Of a stretch of 64,000 bases of DNA, positions 52,376 to 62,755 are shown piece by piece. Each line of letters starts with the position of its first letter. The first letter of the stretch is position 1. Source of the stretch: Winogradskyella ludwigii (lineage in GTDB: Bacteria > Bacteroidota > Bacteroidia > Flavobacteriales > Flavobacteriaceae); NCBI RefSeq assembly GCF_013403985.1, contig NZ_JABFDF010000004.1, forward strand, positions 186,001 to 250,000. The letters are read 5' to 3'. The notes beneath the pieces are model-generated. The model saw nothing but the letters and a program-made list of their open reading frames with translations, was not told the origin of the DNA and searched no databases. The translations under genes and the position numbers were made by a program.

Positions 52376-54817
52376 TTAGCTTCTCATAATTTGAAGTTTT
52401 GCAAAACGTAATAATAATTTTTTAGTGTCTCCTTTCTGAAATTTGATTTCGGCTTTAGCATCTGCTCCAGATCCTTCAATCAAAATAACTTCACCTCTCC
52501 CAAAACGCTGATGATTCACCTTATTACCAACAACCAATTTTGTTTCAAATGAATCCGTTTCACTTTCTGCTTGACTTACTGGTTTCATTTTTTTAGGCAC
52601 ACTAATTTCGAACTTTTCAGGTTTAGCTTTTGTGGTCTTCTTTGGCATTTTTGCTGTCTTTGGTTTTGCGAATCTTACGCGATTGGGTTCAATATCTCCA
52701 AATATAGACGAATCTAACATTGGGTTAAAACGTTCTTTTAACGGTGTTGTGATGTTTACAAATTCCTCGTCAATTTCTTCAATAAAACGACTTGGCTCTG
52801 CATCTATTAATTTTCCCCATCGGTAACGTGATAAGGTATATGTTAAGTACGCTTGTTTTTCTGCTCTGGTTATTGCCACATAAAACAAACGTCTTTCTTC
52901 TTCTAGTTCACTTCTTGTATTCATACTCATGGCACTTGGAAACAAATCTTCTTCCATACCAACAATAAATACATGGCCAAACTCTAGACCTTTTGCCATG
53001 TGAATACTCATTAAAGCCACATGATCAGGGTCTCCTTTGTCTCCATCTAAATCTGTAGCTAGAGCAATATCTTCTAAGAATTCTGCTAAGGAATCACCAG
53101 CATCTGCGAGCTCCATTTGCCCTTCAACAAAATCTTTAATACCATTTAATAATTCCTGAACATTATCTACCTTAGTAACACCATCAGGTGTTACATCTTT
53201 ACCTAGCTCTCTTACTAAGCCACTAGTTTTGGTAACATGTTCTGCTAAATCAAAAGCATTTGCTGTTTGATTCATCACTTTATAACTTTCAATAAGCGTT
53301 ACAAAGTCTCTAAGCTTATTTTTTGTCCCGTTGTTAATGTTTATTGAAATACTATCTATTTCTTTAATAACATCAAAAATGGTTTTTCCAGTTGCATTTG
53401 CTGCCACTACTAACCTATCGATTGTAGTTTGGCCGATACCTCTTGCAGGATAATTAATCACTCTTTTCAAAGCTTCTTCATCTGCAGAATTAAGAATTAT
53501 ACGCAAATATGCTGTAACATCCTTAATTTCTTTTCGTTGGTAAAACGATAAACCTCCATAAATACGATATGGAAGATCTCTTTTTCTTAAAGCGTCTTCA
53601 ATAGCTCTAGATTGTGCATTGGTACGATACAAAACAGCAAAATCACTATTATCTAGCTGTTGATTCATTTTTGTGTCCCAAATGGTATTTGCTACATAAC
53701 GCCCTTCATCACCATCTGTCATTGCACGATGTACAATTACTTTTTCGCCAACATCATTAGCTGTCCAAACAATTTTATCTAATTTGGTTTTGTTATGCTC
53801 TATCACTGAGTTTGCTGCACCAACAATATTTTTTGTAGAACGGTAATTTTGTTCTAATCGGAACATTTTAACACCATCATAATCTTTTTGAAAGTTTAAG
53901 ATGTTATTAATATTTGCTCCACGGAATGCATAAATACTCTGCGCATCATCACCTACCACACATATATTCTGAAAACGATCTGCCAAAGCTCTCACAATCA
54001 AATATTGCGAATGATTGGTATCTTGGTACTCATCGACCAGAATATAACGAAATTTATTTTGATATTGTGCTAAAACGTTCGGAAATCTTGTTAGTAACTC
54101 ATTGGTTCTCAATAATAAATCATCAAAATCCATTGCTCCTGCTTTAAAACAGCGGTCTACATATTCTTTATAGATCTCTCCAATTTTTGGTCGCCTTGCC
54201 ATAGCATCAGCTTCCATTAGCTCAGGATTTTTAAAATATGCCTTTACAGTTACTAGACTGTTTTTATAAGATGAAATACGGCTATAAACCTGTTTGGTCT
54301 TATAAAGATCTTTATCAAGTCCCATTTCTTTAATAATGGCACCCATTAATTTTTGTGAATCTTGGGTGTCGTAAATCGTAAAATTACTTGGATAACCTAA
54401 GTGATGCCCTTCAAAACGAAGAATTTTAGCAAAAACAGAGTGAAATGTTCCCATCCACAAATTTTTGGCTTCACCATCTCCAACAATATCAGCAATTCTA
54501 CCTTTCATTTCTTTGGCAGCCTTATTGGTAAAGGTCAAAGCCAAAATATTAAAGGAATCTATACCTTTACTCATTAAATAAGCAATACGATAAGTAAGCA
54601 CACGCGTTTTACCAGAACCAGCACCAGCGATGATAATCATTGGTCCATTGATCTGTATTGTAGGTTCTAATTGCGCGTCATTAAGCTGACTAAGATACTT
54701 TTCCAAATTAAAGATTTTTGAAGCTACAAAATTACGGATAGTCTTATAGTTTACCGCATGGAAAACGTATAAATTATAAAAATTATTGAAGTTTTTGGTT
54801 CTGAACGGTATACTCAT
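52376..54817 (-). CDS. UvrD/PcrA-type 3'-5' DNA helicase
   Basis: A superfamily 1A helicase used in nucleotide excision repair, mismatch repair or clearing RecA and stalled replication. Motif I is IAGAGSGKTRVLTYR, motif Ia TFTNKAAKEMKGR, motif II YILVDEYQDTNHSQY, motif III VVGDDAQSIYAFRGA, motif IV LEQNYRST, motif V SIHMAKGLEFGHVFIVG, motif VI ERRLFYVAITRAEK. The start is uncertain: 54817 ATG gives 813 residues with an odd ~37-residue extension; the family N-terminus matches from LEKYLSQLNDAQ, where TTG 54706 could start. The PcrA-type C-terminal Tudor-like segment (HQRFGRGEVILIEG) is present. Confidence 0.9.
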   Translation of the reverse strand: MSIPFRTKNFNNFYNLYVFHAVNYKTIRNFVASKIFNLEKYLSQLNDAQLEPTIQINGPMIIIAGAGSGKTRVLTYRIAYLMSKGIDSFNILALTFTNKAAKEMKGRIADIVGDGEAKNLWMGTFHSVFAKILRFEGHHLGYPSNFTIYDTQDSQKLMGAIIKEMGLDKDLYKTKQVYSRISSYKNSLVTVKAYFKNPELMEADAMARRPKIGEIYKEYVDRCFKAGAMDFDDLLLRTNELLTRFPNVLAQYQNKFRYILVDEYQDTNHSQYLIVRALADRFQNICVVGDDAQSIYAFRGANINNILNFQKDYDGVKMFRLEQNYRSTKNIVGAANSVIEHNKTKLDKIVWTANDVGEKVIVHRAMTDGDEGRYVANTIWDTKMNQQLDNSDFAVLYRTNAQSRAIEDALRKRDLPYRIYGGLSFYQRKEIKDVTAYLRIILNSADEEALKRVINYPARGIGQTTIDRLVVAANATGKTIFDVIKEIDSISININNGTKNKLRDFVTLIESYKVMNQTANAFDLAEHVTKTSGLVRELGKDVTPDGVTKVDNVQELLNGIKDFVEGQMELADAGDSLAEFLEDIALATDLDGDKGDPDHVALMSIHMAKGLEFGHVFIVGMEEDLFPSAMSMNTRSELEEERRLFYVAITRAEKQAYLTYTLSRYRWGKLIDAEPSRFIEEIDEEFVNITTPLKERFNPMLDSSIFGDIEPNRVRFAKPKTAKMPKKTTKAKPEKFEISVPKKMKPVSQAESETDSFETKLVVGNKVNHQRFGRGEVILIEGSGADAKAEIKFQKGDTKKLLLRFAKLQIMRS

Positions 54818-54851
54818 CTCAATAGAAATAGACTAGCGTTCTCATTTTAAA

Positions 54852-56423
54852 TCATCTGTTCTTTTTTCCATCTCCAGACATTGCAGATAGTAAACCAACT
54901 TTTATATTTAACCAAACGAAATTAAAAACAGATTTTGTAGTATTTCGTTCTAATTCTTCTCCTTGTCCATAACGATATTTATTCCTATCCTCTTCACTGT
55001 CTTCTGAAACAAACAAGTTGACAATACTTGATAGAAATTTATTTTCTTCTTTTCCATTCTTTTTTAAAATTGAAACCTCAAAATCATCATATTTCATTTT
55101 TAAATCTATACGTGCAGTATTAGCATTTCCACTAATGGTAAAATAGGTTTGTATTAATTCTCCATTTAAATCTACGTTAAGATTCGGTTTTGTAAATTGA
55201 TCCATCTGTGTCGCATTTAAAAATCCTAAATCGGCTTTAAACATAAATTGATCTGAAGTATCTGCTACTTTAAAATTCCAATTCACTTCTAATGGTGAGT
55301 TTTCCATAAAGGTTGTATTCACCTTTATAGTTGTGTCCTTATCACCGAAGGTATTACCCAAATTGGTAATTGTTGCATTCATGTTACTAAAATCGAGTTG
55401 TCCTGCATTTTCATCGGCATTAACTTTCTCTAAATATGAAATTTCACCTTGAGATATTTCTACTATTTTTATACCTAAATCAATACCTAATTCTCTCAGC
55501 ATAGTTCCGTATAATGGTTTATAACTAAAGTCGTCTGCCACTAACTTATCTCTATAGATTTTTGCTTTAGGCGCATTAACATAAACTTTTTTAGATTTGA
55601 AATAAAACTTATCATTGGAAGCAAAACCAAAATTCAAATTATCTAACCTCAGCTCTGCAATTGACACGTTAAAATGATCGCGTTCTTTTGTTAAAATGGA
55701 AGCATACTCCGATTTTGAATACTTGGTCTGTAATTTGAAATCTTTAATTGTTGCATTGTTATTGGTAAGTTGAATTTCGTTAATTAGAATATCGTCGTAA
55801 GTATTGGTTGCCCACTTTAGGTTTTTTGTATTTAATTCAAAATCTTTATAGGTTATTTTATCTTTTACTTTTGATACTTCTGGATTTATTTTAAGATCTA
55901 ATACTTCGAAATTAAAGTTAGGAATACTTAAAATTAAAGAATCGTTATCATAATCTGTTATTAAAATATCTGCCTTGTTAATCGTGATTTTTTCGGCATG
56001 AATAATTTGTTTGATTTTATCTAGAAAGCTGCTTTGGTAATCCTCATTCTTCACAACTGAGTTATGTTTATATTTTGCTACTAACTCATCGATTACAAGG
56101 GATTCAATTGTTATTTTATCATTAAAAAGCAAATCCCAATAGTCAACATCATTGATTTCTATAGATTTAAGTTTTGTGTCTAAAATGGTTTTGTTGGTTG
56201 TTTCTCCTGAGATAAGGATTGTTGGCGATTCCACCTCAACATTACCTGTCCATATATTAGCATTAATAGATGTATACTCGATTTTCGTGGATTCGGAAAC
56301 ATTTTGAAGCTCCTCACCTATTTTTTGTTCAATAAAACTATTTGCTAAGAATGAGAGTAGCACAGTAACGATTACAATAATAGCAATTACAATGATGGCT
56401 TTTTTATATTTTGGTTTTGTCAT
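54852..56423 (-). CDS. AsmA-like membrane-anchored protein
   Basis: A 523-residue protein with one N-terminal membrane helix (about 10-27, IIVIAIIVIVTVLLSFLANSF) and a long beta-rich periplasmic part. IEYTSINANIWTGNVEVESPTILI and the repeated strand pattern suit AsmA/DUF748-like proteins, large beta-groove proteins involved in lipid handling between membranes. Family assignment is tentative. It lies between the helicase and the LytTR regulator, with a ~100-base gap upstream. Confidence 0.55.
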   Translation of the reverse strand: MTKPKYKKAIIVIAIIVIVTVLLSFLANSFIEQKIGEELQNVSESTKIEYTSINANIWTGNVEVESPTILISGETTNKTILDTKLKSIEINDVDYWDLLFNDKITIESLVIDELVAKYKHNSVVKNEDYQSSFLDKIKQIIHAEKITINKADILITDYDNDSLILSIPNFNFEVLDLKINPEVSKVKDKITYKDFELNTKNLKWATNTYDDILINEIQLTNNNATIKDFKLQTKYSKSEYASILTKERDHFNVSIAELRLDNLNFGFASNDKFYFKSKKVYVNAPKAKIYRDKLVADDFSYKPLYGTMLRELGIDLGIKIVEISQGEISYLEKVNADENAGQLDFSNMNATITNLGNTFGDKDTTIKVNTTFMENSPLEVNWNFKVADTSDQFMFKADLGFLNATQMDQFTKPNLNVDLNGELIQTYFTISGNANTARIDLKMKYDDFEVSILKKNGKEENKFLSSIVNLFVSEDSEEDRNKYRYGQGEELERNTTKSVFNFVWLNIKVGLLSAMSGDGKKNR

Positions 56424-56524
56424 GTTATTCAGTCCTGAAATATTATGGATGAATCTACCAAAATGCTTTTAAAACTATTAACTAGTAACAATTTTATATT
56501 AACTCAAAAAAAAAGTAAGTCTAC

Positions 56525-57268
56525 TTAACTGAATATCTCTAAAAAGGCTTTTCTATTGGCTCTAGAAATTGGAACACGTTGTTTGTTTTCTAAAACTAAA
56601 TATCCTTCATTTTCAAAATGCCTCACCTTATTAATATTTACAATATGCGATTTATGACACTTAAAAAAGTTAGAGGATACTACTTTTTCAAACTTCCCTA
56701 AATTATAAGAACTCATTAAAGTAGAATCATCTTCTAAATGAATTTTGGTATAACCTTCATAACCTTCAATATGTAAAACTTCGTCTTGAGGTATAAATGA
56801 TAAGCCTTTAACTGTTGGTACAATTAGTTTATTGTTATCCGTTTTAGTAGAAGAAATTAATTTTAATAGCTTTGAGTTTAGCTTTAATTTATCTTGAGAT
56901 TCTATGGCACCAATTGCTTTTTCTACAGCCAACGTTAGCTCCGTATTATCTATTGGTTTTAAAATATAATCAATAGCATTTTGCTTAAAAGCTTGCAAAG
57001 CGTACTCACTATATGCTGTAACAAAGATGACTTGAAAATCAATAAGCTCTAGGGCTTCTAAAAGCTCAAAACCATTGATTCTAGGCATTTGTATATCTAA
57101 GAAAATAAGCTGTGGCTTTAATTCTTTTATTGCAGAAATTGCCAATTCGGGTTTTTGGTAAGCACCTATGATGTTTATACTAGGAAATAGTTTTTCAACT
57201 TTTTTCTGTAAGCCTTTTATGTTTGATATTTCATCGTCTATGATGACTGCTGTTATTTGACTACTCAT
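56525..57268 (-). CDS. LytTR-family response regulator
   Basis: A 247-residue regulator. The receiver domain covers about 5-120, with IIDDEISN, phospho-acceptor Asp58 in LIFLDIQMPRING, and VTAYSEYALQAFK; the LytTR DNA-binding domain covers about 145-245 (FIPQDEVLHIEGYEGYTKIHLEDDSTLMSS, FKCHKSHIVNINKV). It overlaps the upstream sensor-kinase gene by 4 bases, so the two are translationally coupled partners. Targets are not known. Confidence 0.9.
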   Translation of the reverse strand: MSSQITAVIIDDEISNIKGLQKKVEKLFPSINIIGAYQKPELAISAIKELKPQLIFLDIQMPRINGFELLEALELIDFQVIFVTAYSEYALQAFKQNAIDYILKPIDNTELTLAVEKAIGAIESQDKLKLNSKLLKLISSTKTDNNKLIVPTVKGLSFIPQDEVLHIEGYEGYTKIHLEDDSTLMSSYNLGKFEKVVSSNFFKCHKSHIVNINKVRHFENEGYLVLENKQRVPISRANRKAFLEIFS

Positions 57269-60126
57269 AACTCTTGAATTACAAAAATTGATTTATTTCC
57301 TTTTTCATATTTATCAGGATACAATTCTTCTCTAGCATATGTGATATACCATCGTTTAGAATTATTTAAATACCGAAGTCTATCATTTAACACACTTGAA
57401 GACTTTATACTCTCAGTATCTCGTTTTATGGTATTTACAAAGCCTACTCCATCATCTATAATCTCTACAATAACGGTTTGGTTATCTCCTTTTTTAAAAT
57501 TCACAGTGACGTTTCCATTGTCTTCTTTATTAAAGATACCATGATTTATTGCATTTTCAATAATAGGTTGCAATATCATAGTTGGTACTTTTGTACTATT
57601 GGTGTACAAGTCTGGATCTACATGTATTGTAAAAGCTAGTTTTTCCTTGAACCGTAACTTTTCAATTTCTAAATAACTTTGAAGTAAATGAATTTCTGCT
57701 GCTAATGAAATTTCGGTTTCTTTTGAAAGCTCAAAAAATTGCCTAATTAGCTTAGAGAATTTTACCAAATACTTTTCTGAAGCTTCAAAATCATTTTCAT
57801 TAATATAATATTGAATAGCAGCTAAGGAATTAAATACAAAATGTGGATTCATTTGAGAACGCAACGCTTTTAATTGTAATTCTATTAAGCGTTTGTCTTC
57901 AAACATTTTTTGATTTTTAAGAAACTGAGAACGCCTAACAAACATTATAGACACTAACGCTACAACGAAGACACCTAACAATATGATTATCATTTTAAAC
58001 CAAAATGTTTGCCACCACAGTGCTTTTATTTTAAAACTAATTTTTTTTGAAATGGATTTATTATAAACTTCAAAGACATAATTTCCTGGCTGGAGATTAT
58101 TAAAATTCACCGTGCTATTTGTCGTATTTATCCAATGGGTTTGCAAAGGCTTTAATTTGTAGCCATAGTCTTCATTTTTAGTATCGCTTTCAGAATAATC
58201 AACACTTTCAAATTTAAAATTTACCGCATTATTTTTAGCATAATCAAACATCATATTATCCTCTGTAAACAGTTGCTTATTATAGGTTGCACTACTAATA
58301 AACACATCTATTAATTGATCTTCTACAGGCTGATTAATAGGAACAATTGCCAACCCGTTATTAGTACCAACAATTATGTCTTTATTATTTACATAAATGG
58401 TATTAATGTTATTATTTGGTAATCCATCATTAATAGTATACGCTCTAATTAACTTATATTCCTTGTTGATTTTGGTATAATGCAACACACCAGAATTGGT
58501 TGCCAACCAAATAGCTTTTTCTTGTATAAAAGCATCTTGAACAATTAAAAACTCAGAATTCTCTAAAGGTTTAATGGTATCTAAATCTGAAATATAACTT
58601 CCAAAACCATCTGTATTAATTAAAATATCTGATTCCGATAAGGCTTTAATACTGAGTATTGGCTTATTAAAAATTCCATTGTCGAACTCTATTTTTTTTA
58701 TGGAATCATTTTCTAATTCTTTTAAACCATTATTAGTGGCAATGATTAATCGGGAATTAAAAACTAAGAAATCATTAGACCCTTTTAAGATGATATCCTT
58801 CTCTATATTAAATGTTTTAGCATCTAACTTAAAAATTCCGAAAGAATAAATACCATATAAATTGTACTTAAACAAGGTGAGTTTCTTTACATAAGAGTTA
58901 ATCTGAGGTGATGGTTTTGCATTGCCATTAAAGTTTATGACCTCTCGTTTTCCGCCTCCTTCAGAAATAATACCAGACTGTTTTAAGAAATAAGTACACT
59001 TAAGACTATCAATATAAACTGCACCAGAATTGTAATCATGAGAAGCGATATAAGAATCAAAGGTTTTATCTGTCTCGTTGTACTTGAAGAACCCCTTATT
59101 ATAAACACTTGCAAACAATTCATTATTTACAAGACTTAAGTTTTGAATCTTTTCATTATTAAAGTGGTAAACGATGTTTTGCTTTATATAAGGTAGTTTA
59201 TATACTCCATTAGTAAACGTAGCTAACCATATGGTATTCTGTTGATCAATAAAACCAAAATGTGCATTAAACTCTGGCGAAAAGAAGAAAGGATTTTCAA
59301 TATGAAAGTCTTTATTAAATGTACCAACAAATTGATCTCCTGAAATTTGAATTGAATTTCCGACCAAATTAATTCTAGGGTATTTTATCGTTTCAATACC
59401 AATCTCATCGCTATAATTAAAACTATTTAAATCAAATGATTTTAGATTTAAAATACTGTAAGATTTTTCTGAAACCCAAAAATACAAGCTATCACTGATC
59501 TGACCTCTAGAACTATTTTGATTGATCATCCCTTTAGTAGAACTTTTACTTAAAATATGATTTTGTTTATCATAAATATTTAGGCTTTCATCTTCCAAAT
59601 TAACACCTAAATACGCAACTTTATCGTTAAAAATAGTGGTGTAATCCTCTCGTATTCTGTTCTCTTCAGTATTTTTAAAACTTCTCCAAACTTTATCTTT
59701 TAACGCATAAATCTTTTTGGGTCCTGCAGGATACACCTCATTATTTAGCTGTATAGAATAAATAGGGTTTATCGTTTCTTCTTCATTTTCATTAGGAAAC
59801 GATAACACACTGTCATTCTCTATATATCCTAAATGCGTTGATTTGGACATGTACCAAATTTTACCATCTGGAGTAGGGAAAGCATCCCATACATCGTTGT
59901 TTGGTAAGCCTTGCTTTGTTGTAAAAGCTTTAAACGTTTTACCGTTATAGCGGACCATGCCTTTATCGGTTAAAAACCACATAAAGCCTTTAGCATCTTG
60001 CATAATAGTATAGACGTGATTACTAGGTAAACCGTCTTTTGTAGCGTAATTGGTATATTGTTGTGCGAATGAAAAACTCCATATCAGAAGTAAATAGATT
60101 GTGATATGGAGTTTATTCTGTTTCAA
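57265..60126 (-). CDS. Sensor histidine kinase with two-component-regulator propellers (LytS-type)
   Basis: A 953-residue sensor. After a signal peptide (about 1-21, ending SFAQQ) a long periplasmic region contains beta-propeller (Reg_prop) blades, first YATKDGLPSNHVYTIMQDAKGFMWFLTDKGMVRYNG, later TINDGLPNNNINTIYVNN, then a YYY-type strand domain. A single membrane helix follows near 700-725 (MIIILLGVFVVALVSIMFV). The cytosolic kinase has QMNPHFVFNSL with the phospho-acceptor His near 762 (HisKA_LytS type) and an ATPase lid LQPIIENAINHG. This design binds an extracellular ligand, often glycans. It is coupled to the LytTR regulator. Confidence 0.9.
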   Translation of the reverse strand: MKQNKLHITIYLLLIWSFSFAQQYTNYATKDGLPSNHVYTIMQDAKGFMWFLTDKGMVRYNGKTFKAFTTKQGLPNNDVWDAFPTPDGKIWYMSKSTHLGYIENDSVLSFPNENEEETINPIYSIQLNNEVYPAGPKKIYALKDKVWRSFKNTEENRIREDYTTIFNDKVAYLGVNLEDESLNIYDKQNHILSKSSTKGMINQNSSRGQISDSLYFWVSEKSYSILNLKSFDLNSFNYSDEIGIETIKYPRINLVGNSIQISGDQFVGTFNKDFHIENPFFFSPEFNAHFGFIDQQNTIWLATFTNGVYKLPYIKQNIVYHFNNEKIQNLSLVNNELFASVYNKGFFKYNETDKTFDSYIASHDYNSGAVYIDSLKCTYFLKQSGIISEGGGKREVINFNGNAKPSPQINSYVKKLTLFKYNLYGIYSFGIFKLDAKTFNIEKDIILKGSNDFLVFNSRLIIATNNGLKELENDSIKKIEFDNGIFNKPILSIKALSESDILINTDGFGSYISDLDTIKPLENSEFLIVQDAFIQEKAIWLATNSGVLHYTKINKEYKLIRAYTINDGLPNNNINTIYVNNKDIIVGTNNGLAIVPINQPVEDQLIDVFISSATYNKQLFTEDNMMFDYAKNNAVNFKFESVDYSESDTKNEDYGYKLKPLQTHWINTTNSTVNFNNLQPGNYVFEVYNKSISKKISFKIKALWWQTFWFKMIIILLGVFVVALVSIMFVRRSQFLKNQKMFEDKRLIELQLKALRSQMNPHFVFNSLAAIQYYINENDFEASEKYLVKFSKLIRQFFELSKETEISLAAEIHLLQSYLEIEKLRFKEKLAFTIHVDPDLYTNSTKVPTMILQPIIENAINHGIFNKEDNGNVTVNFKKGDNQTVIVEIIDDGVGFVNTIKRDTESIKSSSVLNDRLRYLNNSKRWYITYAREELYPDKYEKGNKSIFVIQEL

Positions 60127-60181
60127 TAAAATTAGTTGTCTTTATTTCTTAGTGGTATGAAGGCTAAATATAAGTGTAAAT

Positions 60182-61888
60182 TTAATCTTTGATTATTTTT
60201 TTAGTTGAAATCCCTTTTTCTGTTTTTACTTGTAAAAAGTATAAACCACTTGAGAAACTAGATACATTTAAAGTGTTTTCACCAGTCCTAAATTGTCCAC
60301 TTTTAACCACCTGTCCACTTACCGTTATTAAACGATAACTAGCTTCATTAGTTATTGAAACCGTTAGTTCATGCTTTACAGGATTAGGATAGACATTAAA
60401 ATCGATCTGCGTAAACTCTGAAGTACTTAATGCTGCACATTCTGTTTGGTTATTTACAAACGTTGATGCATTATCTTTGTTTGTCCAGTTTGTTGCAGAG
60501 TACACGGCATCATCTACTTCTATACAGGTCAGGTATGGATTGTTAGATGAATTAAAAAATTGTCCATTCAAATTACTATTGTTCCCGTTTTTCACATTTA
60601 AACTAGTCAGAGCATTATTTTGACAATAAAGTCTAAATAAAACTATATTTTGAGTTAAATCTAAACTCGTTAACTCAGTACTATTACAATGAAAATATTC
60701 TAACGCTATACTCTGTGACACATCTATAGTTGCTATTGGGTTATTAGTTATATAAAAATGGTCAAGATCTATATTTTGAGTCACATCTATAGTACTTATC
60801 TCATTAGAACTTATATCTAAATATTCTAAAAGGATGTTTTGAGACACATCTAAATTCGCCAATTGATTATTATTTAAATATAATTTTTTTAATAAAATAT
60901 TTTGAGTTAAATCAACACTAGTTAACTGGTTATTAATACTGTGTAGGTTTTCTAAAGCTTCAAAATCTTCAATTCCTGTTATATCTAAAATAGCTTGCGA
61001 CGTTACACTTAAGTTAATTACGGAATCTATAGAAGCTGTAGTCACATAATCATCTCCTGCTACACCATTACCCATACTGTTAGAATCTCCAACAGATACA
61101 ATAGTACCAGCAGCATCATGCGTTTCTAAGTAATTCTCAAAATTATCATCTGGAACGTAGGTTAACCCGACATGAGCACAATCTTCACTATAAACAGCTG
61201 TAGCATCAACATTTAGCCAATTAGCAGTACTCCAATCTTCATCATCTACTTCAATACACGTTAAGTATGGATTGTTTAGCACATTAAAATTTGAAATAGC
61301 TACATTGTTTACATTCTTCATGATTAAACTGTATAATTGATTATTATAAGCTAATAATGTATATAAAGCTATATTTTGTGAAAAATCGAGACCTATTATT
61401 TGATTATTGTAGCAAGATACATATGACAAAGGATAATTCTGAGAAAAATCTAAAGTAACTATCTCATTATCATTACATTCTAAAGTTTCCAAATAATAAT
61501 TAAAACTCACATTTAAACTGGTTAATTGATTATGATAGCATTTTAATACTGATAAAGCGGAATTTTGTGTCACATTTAAGTCTGTTAATTGATTGTACCC
61601 ACAATAAAGTGATTGTAAGGCTGTAAAGCCCTCAATACCTGTTAAATCTGAAATCCCTTGATTGCTAACATCCAAATAACCTATTGTATTGATTTTTGCC
61701 GTAGTTACATAGTCGTCATTAGCAATTCCATTTCCCAAACTCGTTGGGTCACCAACTGCAACAACGTTACCACTAGTATTGTGTGTTTCGAGATAATTTT
61801 CAAAATTATCGTCTGGTACATAAGTATTTTGCGAATATGCTGATATGGCTAGACTAAAAAAAGCCAATAATAGTATTTTTGTTTTCAT
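60182..61888 (-). CDS. Leucine-rich-repeat protein with T9SS sorting domain and internal duplication
   Basis: A 568-residue exported protein (signal about 1-19, ending AYSQ). Residues about 20-230 and 240-480 are two copies of one unit: TYVPDDNFENYLETH, a DDYVTTA strand, then LRR blocks (LTSLNVSFNYYLETLECNDN), each closed by NNPYLTCIEVDD. The repeats fit the Bacteroidota LRR type. The last ~75 residues (FNVYPNPVKHELTVSI through ISTKKIIKD) are a type A T9SS sorting domain. It should reach the cell surface. The two halves share long near-identical stretches, indicating recent tandem duplication. Confidence 0.85.
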   Translation of the reverse strand: MKTKILLLAFFSLAISAYSQNTYVPDDNFENYLETHNTSGNVVAVGDPTSLGNGIANDDYVTTAKINTIGYLDVSNQGISDLTGIEGFTALQSLYCGYNQLTDLNVTQNSALSVLKCYHNQLTSLNVSFNYYLETLECNDNEIVTLDFSQNYPLSYVSCYNNQIIGLDFSQNIALYTLLAYNNQLYSLIMKNVNNVAISNFNVLNNPYLTCIEVDDEDWSTANWLNVDATAVYSEDCAHVGLTYVPDDNFENYLETHDAAGTIVSVGDSNSMGNGVAGDDYVTTASIDSVINLSVTSQAILDITGIEDFEALENLHSINNQLTSVDLTQNILLKKLYLNNNQLANLDVSQNILLEYLDISSNEISTIDVTQNIDLDHFYITNNPIATIDVSQSIALEYFHCNSTELTSLDLTQNIVLFRLYCQNNALTSLNVKNGNNSNLNGQFFNSSNNPYLTCIEVDDAVYSATNWTNKDNASTFVNNQTECAALSTSEFTQIDFNVYPNPVKHELTVSITNEASYRLITVSGQVVKSGQFRTGENTLNVSSFSSGLYFLQVKTEKGISTKKIIKD

Positions 61889-62131
61889 AGGTGTATATTT
61901 TTTAATTTATTACAATCAGATGTTATTACTATTAATGACTAGTGAGTACTTAATAGTAATAACATGCTAGATTCATAACTCTATTCTTTTTTAATGTTAT
62001 TTTATAATTGTATTGCTTCTGAAAACTGGAATCCCAGACAGAACAGCTCTACTCTTATAATATCTTTATCTTAAAGCTTCATGTTACTTTAAAAATGTAT
62101 TACATACATGAATATTGATATATTTCAATTT

Positions 62132-62728
62132 CTAATCAGCATTAAAACCTAAAGCTATATGCGGAATGGCTGTATCATACTCTGCCGATCCACCTCCTTC
62201 AAAACTTGAGCTTAAAAACTTTACATTAACACCTGTTATTGGGAATGTAAAGGCGGAATTATCCATTTTATTAATGATAGTCCCATTAGCTTGATTTATA
62301 TCTGTGTATCCTGGGGTTATTGTCCTCCAGACACTAATGAAATCGCCTGCCTCAACATTTAAAACTTGAGAAATCGTATGATATTCCAATTCTGTTTGAG
62401 AAAAAGACAAAACATCTTCATAAATAAAACCATTGTTATTATTTGTTATTTTAATAGTATAAGTACCAGTGTAATTTGTTGGGTTTTGGTACCCAATACT
62501 ACATATTACTCCGTCTTCGAGTATTCGCATAGCATAATGGTGAACCTCTAATGGTTTTGCCTCTGTTAGATTTGTATAACCATTTGCTGTAGAAAACGTA
62601 TGTGTCATTTCTGTAGACACATAACTCTCATCACAACCATTAAGTGTTGTGTTTTGATCATCATCACTATTACAACTAAACATTGTAATTGTTAATAGGA
62701 TTAAAAACGCTTTTATAATTATTTTCAT
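62132..62728 (-). CDS. Lipoprotein of unknown function
   Basis: A 198-residue lipoprotein (signal ending TMFSC, followed by NSDDDQN, an acidic run common in Bacteroidota surface lipoproteins). The body is a single beta-rich domain with a C-terminal AEYDTAIPHIALGFN. I do not recognise the family. It follows the LVIVD-repeat gene by about 27 bases on the same strand, so the two probably form an operon. Confidence 0.7.
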   Translation of the reverse strand: MKIIIKAFLILLTITMFSCNSDDDQNTTLNGCDESYVSTEMTHTFSTANGYTNLTEAKPLEVHHYAMRILEDGVICSIGYQNPTNYTGTYTIKITNNNNGFIYEDVLSFSQTELEYHTISQVLNVEAGDFISVWRTITPGYTDINQANGTIINKMDNSAFTFPITGVNVKFLSSSFEGGGSAEYDTAIPHIALGFNAD

Positions 62729-62755
62729 AATAATTATTTATTTAGGTTAAATTAG

